A stretch of DNA of 64,000 nt from a virus. The notes under the pieces were generated by a model, which was given only the letters and a program-made list of their open reading frames with translations, had not been told where the DNA came from and did not search any database. This document shows, in pieces, positions 9,051 to 18,551 of this stretch. Within the stretch, counting starts at the first letter, position 1; each line of letters starts with the position of its first letter. The stretch is from the IMG/VR virus record IMGVR_UViG_3300032334_001433, positions 124,001 to 188,000 of that record. One strand, written 5' to 3'. The translations under genes and the position numbers were made by a program.

Positions 9051-10373
9051 ATGAATAAAGATGATATTTTAATTGGCATTGCAGAATTTGTCAGAAATAA
9101 ACGCAATGAAGAAATTTGGATTCCCGGTAAAGATTTTGTTAAGTATGCAGGTCCGTTTTTTGACGAACATGAAATACTTGCAGCAGTAAGTACCTTATTA
9201 AATGGTTGGCTTGTTATGGGCGACCAGTCTGTAAAATTTGAAAAAGAATTCCCAAAACAATTTGGAAAGAATCATGGAATTTTAACAAATTCTGGATCTA
9301 GTTCTAACTTGTTAATGATGTCTACTCTTACATCTAAGCGTGGATATAATTTGCCAAAGGGAACAAAGGTATTGATGCCTATTGCAGGATTTCCTACAAC
9401 ATTAAATCCCACCTTACAACTTGGATTTGAGCCTGTATTTTTAGACATTGAATTAGATACATTAAATCTTGATCTAACAAGAGCAGAAGAACTAATTAAA
9501 AAACATAATATCAGAGTAATTACATTTGCTCATGTATTAGGTAATCCACCTAATATGGATTGGGTGATGGAATTAGTTAAACGGTATGATATGATTCTTT
9601 TGGAAGATTGCTGCGATGCTTTAGGATCTACATATGACGGAAATCCATTAGGATCTTATGGTGAGATGGCATCTTGTTCATTCTATCCTGCCCACCACAT
9701 GACAATGGGCGAAGGTGGGTTTGTTGCCTGCAAGACATATGAAACAGAAGTCATTGCTAGATCATTTAGAGAATGGGGTCGCGGATGTTATTGTGTTGGA
9801 CCTGAAGCAAATAAATTAAAATGCGGTTCTTGTGGCATACGGTTTAAAGAATGGATTCCTGAGATGCCGGGAGAAATTTTTGACCACAAATATGTATACG
9901 ATGAAATCGGTTACAATTTAAAACCAATTGAATTGCAAGGTGCAATGGGGTTAGTTCAATTGGACAAGTTAGAAACAATACACGAGTTGCGAAAACGCAA
10001 TTATAATTTATTGTTTGATATCTATAGTAAGTATGAAGAATATTTCCACTTGCCAAGAGCCCAGGCAAAGAGCGATCCTAGTTGGTTTGCATTTCCGCTA
10101 ACAATTCGCAAGGGTGTTCCTTTTACTCGTAGCGATATTGTGGATTATCTTGAAGAACATCTAATTCAGACACGGCCGTATTTTGCTGGTAATATTATGC
10201 TTCAACCTGCATATAGTCATCTAATGAATCCTGCAGATGCAAGAGATAATTTTCCAATTGCTACAATGACAATGACTAATACTTATTTCCATGGAACAAG
10301 CCCAGTAATTACTCCTGAACAAATTTCATATATAGGTAAAGTAGTTGATGGTTTTATGAGTTTATTTGTATGA
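9051..10373 (+). CDS. rfbH: RfbH-like PLP/[2Fe-2S] sugar 3-dehydratase
   Basis: A 440-aa DegT/DnrJ/EryC1 fold protein. In place of the usual PLP-binding lysine it has His215 in SFYPAHHMTMGEGG, the signature of the E1-type 3-dehydratases (RfbH, ColD). Four cysteines, Cys188, Cys246, Cys248 and Cys258, give C-x57-C-x-C-x9-C, close to the [2Fe-2S] pattern known for RfbH/E1; ColD lacks this. It should therefore remove the 3-OH of a 4-keto-6-deoxy sugar (CDP-linked in characterised RfbH). No E3-type reductase is visible nearby. It ends in an ATGA overlap with the aminotransferase. Confidence 0.85.
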   Translation: MNKDDILIGIAEFVRNKRNEEIWIPGKDFVKYAGPFFDEHEILAAVSTLLNGWLVMGDQSVKFEKEFPKQFGKNHGILTNSGSSSNLLMMSTLTSKRGYNLPKGTKVLMPIAGFPTTLNPTLQLGFEPVFLDIELDTLNLDLTRAEELIKKHNIRVITFAHVLGNPPNMDWVMELVKRYDMILLEDCCDALGSTYDGNPLGSYGEMASCSFYPAHHMTMGEGGFVACKTYETEVIARSFREWGRGCYCVGPEANKLKCGSCGIRFKEWIPEMPGEIFDHKYVYDEIGYNLKPIELQGAMGLVQLDKLETIHELRKRNYNLLFDIYSKYEEYFHLPRAQAKSDPSWFAFPLTIRKGVPFTRSDIVDYLEEHLIQTRPYFAGNIMLQPAYSHLMNPADARDNFPIATMTMTNTYFHGTSPVITPEQISYIGKVVDGFMSLFV

Positions 10374-11539
10374 AAAATTTAAGCAAAGTCGCCTCAAATA
10401 TTGATGGACAGCCAATGTTCAAATATTTGGATAAGGCAAAAAAATTAGAAGCCGATGGAAAATCTATGATCCATATGGAAATAGGTGACCCTGATTTTAA
10501 CACTCCGGATAATATAATTAATGCCGCAATAAATTCATTACAGAATGGCGGCACACATTATTGCAGTAGTTTTGGATTGCCTGATTTTAGACAAACTATT
10601 GTAGATGCTACTAAACGAAGTAGAGGGTTTGCTCCTGATCTAGATCAAGTATTAGTTACACCTGGTGCAAATATAGGAATGTTCTATGCAATTTATTGTT
10701 TAGTTGATCCCGGATATGAAGTGATTGTTCCTGATCCTGGATTTGCAACATATTACAGCACAATTAAAATGTGTGGTGCAATTCCAGTAAGAGTTCCTTT
10801 AAAGGAAGAAAATAAATTTAGAATGAATCCGGAGGATGTTGCAAATGCAATTACAGATAAAACTAGATTAATTATTATAAACAGCCCGCACAACCCAACC
10901 GGTAGTGTAATGACTCCTGAAGAAATTAAAGCAATATATGACTTAGCAAAAGAAAAAGACATATATCTTTATAGCGATGAAATTTATAGTAGAATGAACT
11001 ATAGTACATTTAGTAGTCCAGGAATATACGATCATTGTAAAGAACACGTTATTGTGAGCAATGGTTTTAGTAAGGCATTTGCAATGACTGGATGGCGATT
11101 AGGTACTATGATTGGTCCCAGTGTTGTTATTGAAAGAATGGCTGCATTACTACAAACAACAAGTAGTTGCGTTAGCCCATTTATACAAGCAGCAGGAAAA
11201 GAAGCTATTGACGGCCCGCAAGATTCTGTTTATAATATGATGGAAGAATATAAATCAAGGCGAGATTTATTGGTGGATGGTCTAAATAAAATTCCAGGAT
11301 TTGATTGTTTGACTCCAGGTGGCGCATTTTACGTATTTCCAAATATTACAAAAACAGGATTAACTTCTGAAGAAGTATGCAACGCATTACTTGATGCAGG
11401 AGTAGTAACATTACCTGGAGATTGTTTTGGTGAATATGGTAAAGGATATCTACGTCTTTGTTATGCTACTAGTAAAAACGATATAAATGAAGCATTGAAA
11501 CGTATTAATGATTGGGCAACAAATCATGCGAGTTTGTGA
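10370..11539 (+). CDS. Class I/II PLP aminotransferase
   Basis: A 389-aa fold-type I aminotransferase of the aspartate-aminotransferase superfamily. Visible motifs are NSPHNPTG (PLP-side Asn), YSDEIYS, and SNGFSKAFAMTGWRLG containing the Schiff-base lysine. Length and motif order match free-amino-acid aminotransferases (AspC/AlaT type) rather than sugar aminotransferases. It lies between the RfbH-like dehydratase and the split ThDP enzyme, so it may supply or use a keto acid for the same pathway. The substrate cannot be told from sequence. Confidence 0.85.
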   Translation: MKNLSKVASNIDGQPMFKYLDKAKKLEADGKSMIHMEIGDPDFNTPDNIINAAINSLQNGGTHYCSSFGLPDFRQTIVDATKRSRGFAPDLDQVLVTPGANIGMFYAIYCLVDPGYEVIVPDPGFATYYSTIKMCGAIPVRVPLKEENKFRMNPEDVANAITDKTRLIIINSPHNPTGSVMTPEEIKAIYDLAKEKDIYLYSDEIYSRMNYSTFSSPGIYDHCKEHVIVSNGFSKAFAMTGWRLGTMIGPSVVIERMAALLQTTSSCVSPFIQAAGKEAIDGPQDSVYNMMEEYKSRRDLLVDGLNKIPGFDCLTPGGAFYVFPNITKTGLTSEEVCNALLDAGVVTLPGDCFGEYGKGYLRLCYATSKNDINEALKRINDWATNHASL

Positions 11540-12536
11540 TTGGATAGCAGAATACTTATACAGTATAGGTGTATCTAGAATACATGGATTAATGGGTGGC
11601 GGAGCCAGCGGTCTTAATGATGGTTTTATTAAACATGGAAAAATAAGTTATATTTGTTATCATCATGAACAAGGGGCAGGCCATTCTGCAATAGGTGAAA
11701 GCAAATTTACAGGAAAACTATCTGTAGTAAATCCTACTACTGGATGTGCAGGAACAAATTGTGCAACTAGTGTTTTAAATGCTTGGCAAGACTCTGTTCC
11801 TGTATTATTCATAAGCGGCAATGTCCGTTTGGATACTTGTAGTTCTTGGATAAACCAGCAAAAGAATATTAATATTCGTAAGTATGGTATACAAGAACAT
11901 AATGTTATTGACACGTTTAAATCAATGACAAAAATTGCAACATTTATTACTAGCGTTGAAGATGTTGCTTATCGAATACAAGAAGCAATTCATATTGCTA
12001 CAAGTGGCAGGCCAGGCCCCGTATGGATAGATATTCCTAGTAATATTCAAACTGCAGAAATGCCGGAAAAATATACTAGTTATGTTCCATTAAGTTTAAA
12101 CAAACCAATGTCTGATTTTTCGGAAATTAAACAAAGAATTAATAATGCAGAAAGACCAGTTGTTCTTGCAGGATATGGAATAAGACAAAGTAATACTATA
12201 GAACAATTTGTCAATTTTATTGAGAAATATCAAGTGCCGTATGTAAGTACATATGGTGCAAGAGATTATACTGCAGATAGTCATCCTTTAAGTATTGGTG
12301 CAGTTGGAATTAAAGGTTCAAGAGCAGGAAATTTTGCAATGCAAAATGCTGATCTATTATTAATACTTGGAAGTAGTTTAAATAGCAGCGTTATAGGATA
12401 TGATCCAAAACAATTTAGTCCTATTAGTTATAAGATTGCAATAGATTTAGATATCAATGAATTGAAAAAAGATATTGTTCATATTGATTCTAAATATAAT
12501 GTTAATCTAGAAAAATTTTTTAGAGGTATGTTATGA
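11508..12536 (+). CDS. Acetolactate-synthase-like ThDP enzyme, N-terminal part (PYR and middle domains)
   Basis: A 342-aa protein matching the first two domains of acetolactate-synthase-type enzymes: a PYR domain with the cofactor-activating Glu54 in HHEQGAGHSA, and a middle domain (about 180-340) with RPVVLAGYGI. The PP domain is missing and is encoded by the next ORF through an ATGA overlap (12533). The two together total 588 aa, the usual length of one catalytic chain. The start may instead be ATG 11526. It overlaps the aminotransferase gene. Confidence 0.85.
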   Translation: MIGQQIMRVCDWIAEYLYSIGVSRIHGLMGGGASGLNDGFIKHGKISYICYHHEQGAGHSAIGESKFTGKLSVVNPTTGCAGTNCATSVLNAWQDSVPVLFISGNVRLDTCSSWINQQKNINIRKYGIQEHNVIDTFKSMTKIATFITSVEDVAYRIQEAIHIATSGRPGPVWIDIPSNIQTAEMPEKYTSYVPLSLNKPMSDFSEIKQRINNAERPVVLAGYGIRQSNTIEQFVNFIEKYQVPYVSTYGARDYTADSHPLSIGAVGIKGSRAGNFAMQNADLLLILGSSLNSSVIGYDPKQFSPISYKIAIDLDINELKKDIVHIDSKYNVNLEKFFRGML

Positions 12537-13273
12537 CACGGCAAGAATGGATTGAAAAATGTAATCATTGGAAAAACATTTGGCCGGTAATGCAACCAGA
12601 ATATGCTGCAAATAATAATGATTACGAATTAAATATTTACGCAGTATTAGATGCAATAAACAAATATAGTAAAGCATCTGATATTATTATGGGAGATGCT
12701 GGCAGTATTAGTTATGCTGGCCCAGTAGCATTAAATGCTAAGGAAGGGCAACGATTTATTTTTAGTCCAGCTCAAGCTGATATGGGGTGGGCAGTACCTG
12801 CTGCAATAGGTGTTGCTATGGCAAGCAAACAACAAGTTATTGCAATAACCGGCGATGGTAGTTTTATGAGCAATCTGCAGGAACTTGCTGTAATTAAACA
12901 GCATAACTTAAACATAAAAATTGTTGTACTAAATAATAACGGATATCTAAGTATTAAAAATACTCAATCTAAATATTTTGAAGGCAGGGTGTTTGGAACA
13001 AGTTCTGAAACTGGTTTATGGTTTCCATCTTTTAAAAATGTAGCAACTGCATTTGATATGCATTATCAAGATGTTAGATTAGAAACACAATTAAATGATT
13101 TAAATTATACTTTATCTCTTGTTGGCCCTGCTATTATAGATTGTAAGTGTTTAGAAGACCAAGAAATTTTGCCAGCGCAGGCATTAAAAAATGGAAAACA
13201 GGCTGGATTGCATGATATGCATCCATTCTTATCAGATGACGAACTTAAAAAAGAAATGATTGTTAATATATGA
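12533..13273 (+). CDS. Acetolactate-synthase-like ThDP enzyme, C-terminal part (PP domain)
   Basis: A 246-aa protein carrying the ThDP/Mg-binding motif GDGSF (107-111) with NNN about 25 residues later (134-136), and an upstream FSPAQADMGWAVPAAIG block. It completes the preceding ORF to a full acetolactate-synthase-like chain. Such enzymes are found in some LPS clusters, for example YerE, which adds a two-carbon unit from pyruvate to a 3,6-dideoxy-4-keto sugar. The neighbouring RfbH-like gene makes that comparison attractive but unproven. Confidence 0.85.
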   Translation: MTRQEWIEKCNHWKNIWPVMQPEYAANNNDYELNIYAVLDAINKYSKASDIIMGDAGSISYAGPVALNAKEGQRFIFSPAQADMGWAVPAAIGVAMASKQQVIAITGDGSFMSNLQELAVIKQHNLNIKIVVLNNNGYLSIKNTQSKYFEGRVFGTSSETGLWFPSFKNVATAFDMHYQDVRLETQLNDLNYTLSLVGPAIIDCKCLEDQEILPAQALKNGKQAGLHDMHPFLSDDELKKEMIVNI

Positions 13274-14049
13274 GAATTATAATTATCGGCGCTGGTGGAT
13301 TTATTGGATCCTATCTAACTAAAGAATTGACTTCTGAACATCAAGTTCTTCCTATCTATAAAGATCAGGTAGATTTATTTGACAATGAAACTGTAAAGAA
13401 TTTGTTAACTGCGGTTCAAGCAGATGTTGTTATAAATTGTTTAACATTTGGTGGAAAAGAAAATCTACAAAACAAAGATGCATACGATGTAGCAAGAAAT
13501 TTATCGTTGTTTTATAATTTTCATTCTAACTCAAATTTATTTAAAAATTATATTAATATCGCCTCTGGAATAGAAGGCACAGATGCAAATAATGCATACA
13601 CCTTTTCTAAAAAAGCAATTTATAGTTTTGTTAAAGAGGATCCAAAATATATTAATTTGAGATTGTTTGGATGTTTTGGAAACACAGAAAATGAAACTCG
13701 TTTACTAAAAAGATTTCTTGCATCTACCGAAACTTTTAAAATTATAGATGACCGAAAATTTGACTACATCTCAATACAAGATTTTTATAATATAATTAAA
13801 TTTACCTTATCAAATCTAGACACAATAACATCATTGTATAATACAATAGATTGCGTATATTCCGAAAAAATAAAGCTTAGTCAATTCTTAGATTATTTTT
13901 GTGATATAAATAATTTAGAGAAAAATTTTATTGTAGAATCAATCGGTAATAACGATTATACTGGAAATTCTACTGCTTTAGATAATTTAAAAAAGCACCA
14001 TGCTCTTCGTTTATATGGCTTAGCGCATGGATTGAAAGTATATGTATGA
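13270..14049 (+). CDS. Extended SDR, RmlD/GMER-like NAD-dependent epimerase/reductase
   Basis: A 259-aa Rossmann protein with GAGGFIGSYL at residues 7-16 and an N-terminal layout (DLFDNETVKNLL, VINCLTFGG) typical of dTDP-4-dehydrorhamnose reductase-like enzymes. The usual YxxxK is present as YTFSKKA. It could reduce a 4-keto-6-deoxy sugar made by the Gmd- or RmlB-like enzymes in the same operon. It overlaps both neighbours by ATGA. Substrate uncertain. Confidence 0.7.
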   Translation: MRIIIIGAGGFIGSYLTKELTSEHQVLPIYKDQVDLFDNETVKNLLTAVQADVVINCLTFGGKENLQNKDAYDVARNLSLFYNFHSNSNLFKNYINIASGIEGTDANNAYTFSKKAIYSFVKEDPKYINLRLFGCFGNTENETRLLKRFLASTETFKIIDDRKFDYISIQDFYNIIKFTLSNLDTITSLYNTIDCVYSEKIKLSQFLDYFCDINNLEKNFIVESIGNNDYTGNSTALDNLKKHHALRLYGLAHGLKVYV

Positions 14050-14996
14050 CAAAAATTGTTTATGTGACAGGTTGTTTAGGATTCATGGGTTACCATGTTA
14101 CTAAAAAATGTTTAGATGCTGGATATTATGTTTTTGGTATTGATAAAAAAACGTACGCAAGCAATTTACATTTTTTGCAACTGCTGTTAGATTATCCAAA
14201 ATTTAAATTTTTAAAATCAGATATCAATGATCTAGAAAAAATTTATGATTGCGACTATATCATTAACATGGCTGCAGAAACACACGTTGACAATAGTATT
14301 GTTAGTTCGGATGTTTTCCTTAGAAGCAATGTTAATGGAGTCCATAAATTACTTGAACTAATAAAAGCAATCCCAAAAGCAAGACGCCCCACATTACTTC
14401 ATTTTAGTACAGATGAAGTATATGGAGATATTGTAGATGGATTTCATACCGAAACAGATTTATTAAAACCAAGCAATCCATATTCTGCAACAAAGGCAGC
14501 TGCGGATATGTTAGTACTTGCTTGGGCCAGAACATATGAAGTTCCATATGTTATACTTAGACCTACTAATAATTATGGTATTGGTCAGTATGTAGAAAAA
14601 TTTATACCTAAAGCAATTAAGCATTTGACTCTAGGTAGAAAAATTATTATGCATGATGCTGGTATGCCAAGAAGAACTTGGCTCCATGTATCTGATACTG
14701 CATCTGCGGTTATTGCAATAATTGAATCTGAGACAAAAAACGAAATCTATAACATATCTGGAAACTATGAAGAACAAAATATAGTTATTGCCAAAAAAAT
14801 TATAGATAGATTTCACTTATGTACCGAAGAAGCCTATAGTGATTTTATGGATTTATCTGAAAAACGACAAGGCCAAGATGTTAGATATGCAATAGATGAT
14901 TCTAAATTAAAATCACTTGGATGGAATCCAAAGGCAAATTTTGATAATGAATTGGAAATTATGGTAGATTATTATAAAGAGAATTTTGTATGGTAA
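14046..14996 (+). CDS. NDP-glucose 4,6-dehydratase-like SDR (RmlB/RfbB family)
   Basis: A 316-aa extended SDR with TGCLGFMG (8-15), AAETHVDNSI, STDEVYGD (the TDE catalytic triplet of sugar 4,6-dehydratases), PYSATKAAAD (Tyr/Lys pair) and RPTNNYG. These are the hallmark motifs of dTDP-D-glucose 4,6-dehydratase. It would provide an NDP-4-keto-6-deoxyglucose for downstream reductases, aminotransferases or the RfbH-like 3-dehydratase. It overlaps both neighbouring SDR genes. Confidence 0.85.
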   Translation: MTKIVYVTGCLGFMGYHVTKKCLDAGYYVFGIDKKTYASNLHFLQLLLDYPKFKFLKSDINDLEKIYDCDYIINMAAETHVDNSIVSSDVFLRSNVNGVHKLLELIKAIPKARRPTLLHFSTDEVYGDIVDGFHTETDLLKPSNPYSATKAAADMLVLAWARTYEVPYVILRPTNNYGIGQYVEKFIPKAIKHLTLGRKIIMHDAGMPRRTWLHVSDTASAVIAIIESETKNEIYNISGNYEEQNIVIAKKIIDRFHLCTEEAYSDFMDLSEKRQGQDVRYAIDDSKLKSLGWNPKANFDNELEIMVDYYKENFVW

Positions 14997-15787
14997 TAAT
15001 AACTGGAGCAAATGGATTTATTGGACAAAATGCAATAGACTATTTTGTAAAAAGAAATTATAATGTCGTTGGTCTTGATATTGAGGATGGCCCAATATAT
15101 TCAAAAGACATAACAGGAGTTGTTCATTTAGGAGCAATCTCTAATACATTAGAAAAAGATTGGGGTAGGTTAACAAGATTAAATGTTGATAGTACCAATA
15201 ATTGGTTTGATTATTGTAACGAAAATAATATTCCCTTTATATTTGCAAGTTCTGCTGCAATTTATGGAAATGGAGACGGACCATTAAATCTTTATGCCAA
15301 AAGCAAACTCGATAGCGAAAAATATATTGATAATAGAGCAGTTGTTCTAAGATTCTTTAATGTATATGGACCGCACGAGGAGCATAAAGGCAGAATGGCT
15401 AGTACAATATATCATTGGTATAATCAAATTAAAGATACAGGTAAGGCAAAAATATTTGAGGAATCTGATTCAATTTATAGAGATTTTATCTATGTACAAG
15501 ATGTTATTAAAGTAATAGAATTCTTTTTAAATAACTATGTTCCCGGAACATATGATTTAGGATCAGGTACCCAAAATAATTTTGAGTATGTACTACAATG
15601 CCTATTAGAAAAAATGGGATTAGGTGAAAAGGAATATATAAAATTTCCTGAAGATATAGTTAATCAGTATCAAAAGAATACATCTTCTGATATGACAACA
15701 TTGGAAAAAATTGGATATAATTTATCAAGTATGACTACAATAAAGGAAGGCGTTTCCAATTATGTAGATTACTTGAAACAAGGATAA
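14990..15787 (+). CDS. hldD: ADP-L-glycero-D-manno-heptose 6-epimerase-like (HldD)
   Basis: A 265-aa extended SDR with TGANGFIG (5-12), FASSAAIYGN, YAKSK (Tyr102, Lys106) and FFNVYGPHEEHKGRMAS, which closely follow HldD/RfaD. The C-terminal YQKNTSSDMTTLEKIGY also follows HldD. HldD converts ADP-D-glycero- to ADP-L-glycero-manno-heptose for LPS inner core. It is slightly shorter than bacterial HldD (about 310 aa). A heptose-phosphate kinase gene lies one gene downstream, so this is part of a partial ADP-heptose pathway. Confidence 0.85.
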   Translation: MVIITGANGFIGQNAIDYFVKRNYNVVGLDIEDGPIYSKDITGVVHLGAISNTLEKDWGRLTRLNVDSTNNWFDYCNENNIPFIFASSAAIYGNGDGPLNLYAKSKLDSEKYIDNRAVVLRFFNVYGPHEEHKGRMASTIYHWYNQIKDTGKAKIFEESDSIYRDFIYVQDVIKVIEFFLNNYVPGTYDLGSGTQNNFEYVLQCLLEKMGLGEKEYIKFPEDIVNQYQKNTSSDMTTLEKIGYNLSSMTTIKEGVSNYVDYLKQG

Positions 15788-15791
15788 AATA

Positions 15792-16580
15792 ATGGCAGGC
15801 GATAGATTATTACTACATACTCATACTGGTCTCGGCGATCATATAATTTGTAACGGAATGGTTCACGCATTTGCAGAAGTCTGTGATGTGGTATATGTTC
15901 CTTATAGAAAATTCTTTAGAGAATCTATGCAAACACTATATGAGGGATTTGGTAATATTGAATTATTAGAATTCCCCGATATTGATATTACGCGCAATAG
16001 GCATTTGCTAGAAGATTTTGCAAATAAAAATAATTGCAGTATGTTAAGTGCAGCAGATCCTGAAATACAATATACTAGATTATTGCGTAAACTTCCTAAT
16101 GGTCAACTTGATTATGCAAATCTTGCAATAAGTTCTGATAGACAAATGTATGAAATTGTAGAGGTTCCTTTTTCTGCAAGATATACTAAATGTAGAATTC
16201 CGCAAACTACTAAGAATTCTAAAAAGCTATTTGATTCCTTATATAAAGGAAATGACTATATGTTAGTCCATAGATACAGTAGTAACAAGCCTGACGGGTA
16301 TCCTGTAAATCTGAATGTTTCTGGCAATATAAATAATCTTGATATTATTGAAATTAAAGAAGGTGCTACCAATAATATATTTGATTATATGGATTTAATT
16401 TATAATGCTAAAGAAATTAATGTAGTTCATAGTAGCGTAGGATGTTTGGTTGATAGTGTTGTTGATAGAACCCCTGCTAGATTGTTCTTCCATAACATAA
16501 AAGCAAGCGTGGAGACCCAAGTTAATTGTAGATGGAACAATAATCGTTGGGGAGTTATAGGATATGAGGTAATGTATTGA
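15792..16580 (+). CDS. GLGDHI-type protein, possibly GT-B/heptosyltransferase-like
   Basis: A 262-aa protein that begins with a strand and glycine-rich turn HTGLGDHIICNGMV, like the G-x-GD motif at the start of GT9 heptosyltransferases. A later EINVVHSSVGCLVDS block resembles the donor-side segment of GT-B enzymes. It is shorter than usual GT9 enzymes. A paralogue with the same GLGDHI-NGM motif lies at 34203. Location between hldD and the heptose kinase gene supports a sugar-transfer role, but this is inference. Confidence 0.5.
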   Translation: MAGDRLLLHTHTGLGDHIICNGMVHAFAEVCDVVYVPYRKFFRESMQTLYEGFGNIELLEFPDIDITRNRHLLEDFANKNNCSMLSAADPEIQYTRLLRKLPNGQLDYANLAISSDRQMYEIVEVPFSARYTKCRIPQTTKNSKKLFDSLYKGNDYMLVHRYSSNKPDGYPVNLNVSGNINNLDIIEIKEGATNNIFDYMDLIYNAKEINVVHSSVGCLVDSVVDRTPARLFFHNIKASVETQVNCRWNNNRWGVIGYEVMY

Positions 16581-16581
16581 T

Positions 16582-17523
16582 ATGAAAAGACATTTGATTA
16601 TAGGTGATTTGATCTTTGATAGGTTTATTTATGGTAATGCTACAAGAATCTCTGCAGAAGCACCGACGTTAGTACTGGATACAGAAGATGAAGTTGATAT
16701 GCTCGGCGGAGCATACAATGTTGCTGCACATATATGTTCATTGGGACATAATGTAAATTTCATTTCAGCTGTTGGTAATGATTATGATTCTGTGGTCTCC
16801 ACTTTTAAAGACAACTTTCATCTTAACAGTAACTGTTTTATTACAAAAGAAGCAGGCAGAAAAACTACTGTAAAAACTAGATTGATATCTAAGTATAAAA
16901 ATGCACATTTACTTAGATACGACAACGAATCTACGCATCCATTATTAGAAAATACTGAGAATGAAATTATAGAATATGTTAAGAATAACATATCTTTGTT
17001 CGATGATATACTATTGATTGACTATAAAAAAGGTGTTGTCACAAAGAAAGTTGCAGAATCTATTATAGAAATTGCAAATATGCACAACATCCCAGTATTG
17101 GTAGATACAAAAAGAGATGATCTAAGTATCTTTACTGCGGCAACAGTTATAAAACCAAATAAATACGAATTTGAAAAAATTAGATTGCGATATGCATCTG
17201 ATTTTTCAATGGAAGAGGCGTGTAGAATAATTTGTAATAAATTACGAATTCAGAAAATAGTTATTACTGCAGGCAATGATGGCATATACGCTTATGATAG
17301 CGTGCAGGGTTTAATACACTCAAAGGCAGAGGAAGTAAAGGTAAAAGAGTTAAGTGGCGCAGGAGATTCTGTACTAGCTGTTTTAAGTTTTTGCTTTTTA
17401 GAAGGACATTCTTTTGAGGAAAGTATTGGATATGCAAATAAATTAGCTGCAAAATTTGTATCTTCAGGTATACAATATAGAGCAAAATTGGATGATCTAA
17501 TAAAAGGAAATGAAACTATATGA
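16582..17523 (+). CDS. hldE: D-glycero-beta-D-manno-heptose-7-phosphate kinase domain (HldE N-terminal type)
   Basis: A 313-aa PfkB-family kinase. Evidence: LGGAYNVAAHICSLG near residue 41, DYKKGVVT, VDTKRDD followed by IKPNKYEFE, and the catalytic GAGDS (259-263, Asp262). This order is that of the kinase half of HldE/RfaE. The adenylyltransferase half present in bifunctional HldE is absent here. It would phosphorylate C1 of the heptose 7-phosphate in ADP-heptose synthesis. It overlaps the next gene by ATGA. Confidence 0.85.
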   Translation: MKRHLIIGDLIFDRFIYGNATRISAEAPTLVLDTEDEVDMLGGAYNVAAHICSLGHNVNFISAVGNDYDSVVSTFKDNFHLNSNCFITKEAGRKTTVKTRLISKYKNAHLLRYDNESTHPLLENTENEIIEYVKNNISLFDDILLIDYKKGVVTKKVAESIIEIANMHNIPVLVDTKRDDLSIFTAATVIKPNKYEFEKIRLRYASDFSMEEACRIICNKLRIQKIVITAGNDGIYAYDSVQGLIHSKAEEVKVKELSGAGDSVLAVLSFCFLEGHSFEESIGYANKLAAKFVSSGIQYRAKLDDLIKGNETI

Positions 17524-18551
17524 GCAATTTTTTAGCTGCGGTAATCCGCAAACATTTTGAACCTTTAAGTATTGAAGAATTTGAACATCAAGATCCTACC
17601 GAAGGGCAAGTTCTTGTTGAAATGATTTCTTCTGGTCTTTGCGGCGCTCAAATAAATGAGATAGACGCAGTTAAAGGGTGGGACAAATATATGCCACATT
17701 TTATGGGGCACGAAGGATTTGGTCAAGTAAAACAAATTGGCGACAAGGTTACTAAAGTAAAACCTGGAGACTATGTTGTACTACATTGGAGAAAAGGTAT
17801 TGGCTGTGATTGTTTTGGTGGGAAATATTTTTCCAAATTAGGAATTGTTGGTTCCGGCCCAGTAACAACTTTTGCAGAAAAAACAATCGTTGCAGAAAAC
17901 AGAGTAACTCCTGTAAACTACAAACCAGAATTGACGAATCTTTACCCATTAATGGGATGTGCATTTTCCACAGCATATGGCATTGTAAAGCACGATTTAA
18001 AAATAAAAGATGATGCAAATATTTTAATTACTGGAGCCGGTGGATTAGGATTAACTATTGCATTCTGGCTAAAAGTATTATATAATGTAAATGTTACATT
18101 AGTTGATCGCTACGAAGTTAAACGTCCGTTTGTAGAACAATTTGGTGCAAAGTATTTTTCCTATGAAACAGCACCAGCATTTTTTGCAGAATCTCCTTTA
18201 ATGGATTATTGTATTGACACTTCAGGAAATACAGATGTAATTTCTAAGGCATTTTCTCTTCTTGGCAAACAAGGCTCATTAGTATTAGTCGGGCAACCAA
18301 AGACAGGAGAAAAATTAACATTGGATAATGCGTTAAAAATATTTGATGGTATAAAAATATTTAGTTCAGATGGTGGTAATTTTGTTCCTGAGAATGATTT
18401 GGCCGATATTATTATGCACATCGACAATAATATTGAACTTGCAAATAAACTAGTAACCGATGTAATTGGTTTAGAAGATATAAATAATGGTTTTGCCAAA
18501 ATGAGAAACGGCGAGGCTGGAAGAATTGTTATTAATTTTAAGGAGCACTAA
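17520..18551 (+). CDS. Medium-chain dehydrogenase (zinc-type alcohol dehydrogenase-like)
   Basis: A 343-aa MDR protein: an N-terminal GroES-like domain with CGAQINEID and GHEGFG, and a Rossmann domain with GAGGLGL (about 168-174). CGAQ and GHE match the catalytic-zinc positions of MDR alcohol/polyol dehydrogenases; the structural-zinc cysteine lobe is reduced (GCDCFGG). It likely oxidises a polyol or sugar alcohol, or reduces the matching ketose. Adjacent genes are a heptose kinase and a dehydrogenase E1-like enzyme. Substrate unknown. Confidence 0.8.
   Translation: MSNFLAAVIRKHFEPLSIEEFEHQDPTEGQVLVEMISSGLCGAQINEIDAVKGWDKYMPHFMGHEGFGQVKQIGDKVTKVKPGDYVVLHWRKGIGCDCFGGKYFSKLGIVGSGPVTTFAEKTIVAENRVTPVNYKPELTNLYPLMGCAFSTAYGIVKHDLKIKDDANILITGAGGLGLTIAFWLKVLYNVNVTLVDRYEVKRPFVEQFGAKYFSYETAPAFFAESPLMDYCIDTSGNTDVISKAFSLLGKQGSLVLVGQPKTGEKLTLDNALKIFDGIKIFSSDGGNFVPENDLADIIMHIDNNIELANKLVTDVIGLEDINNGFAKMRNGEAGRIVINFKEH

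Noticed and set aside
12533-12536. Frameshift in one acetolactate-synthase gene
   Set aside because: ATGA is the usual coupled overlap in this operon and the break is at a domain border, so a natural split is more likely.
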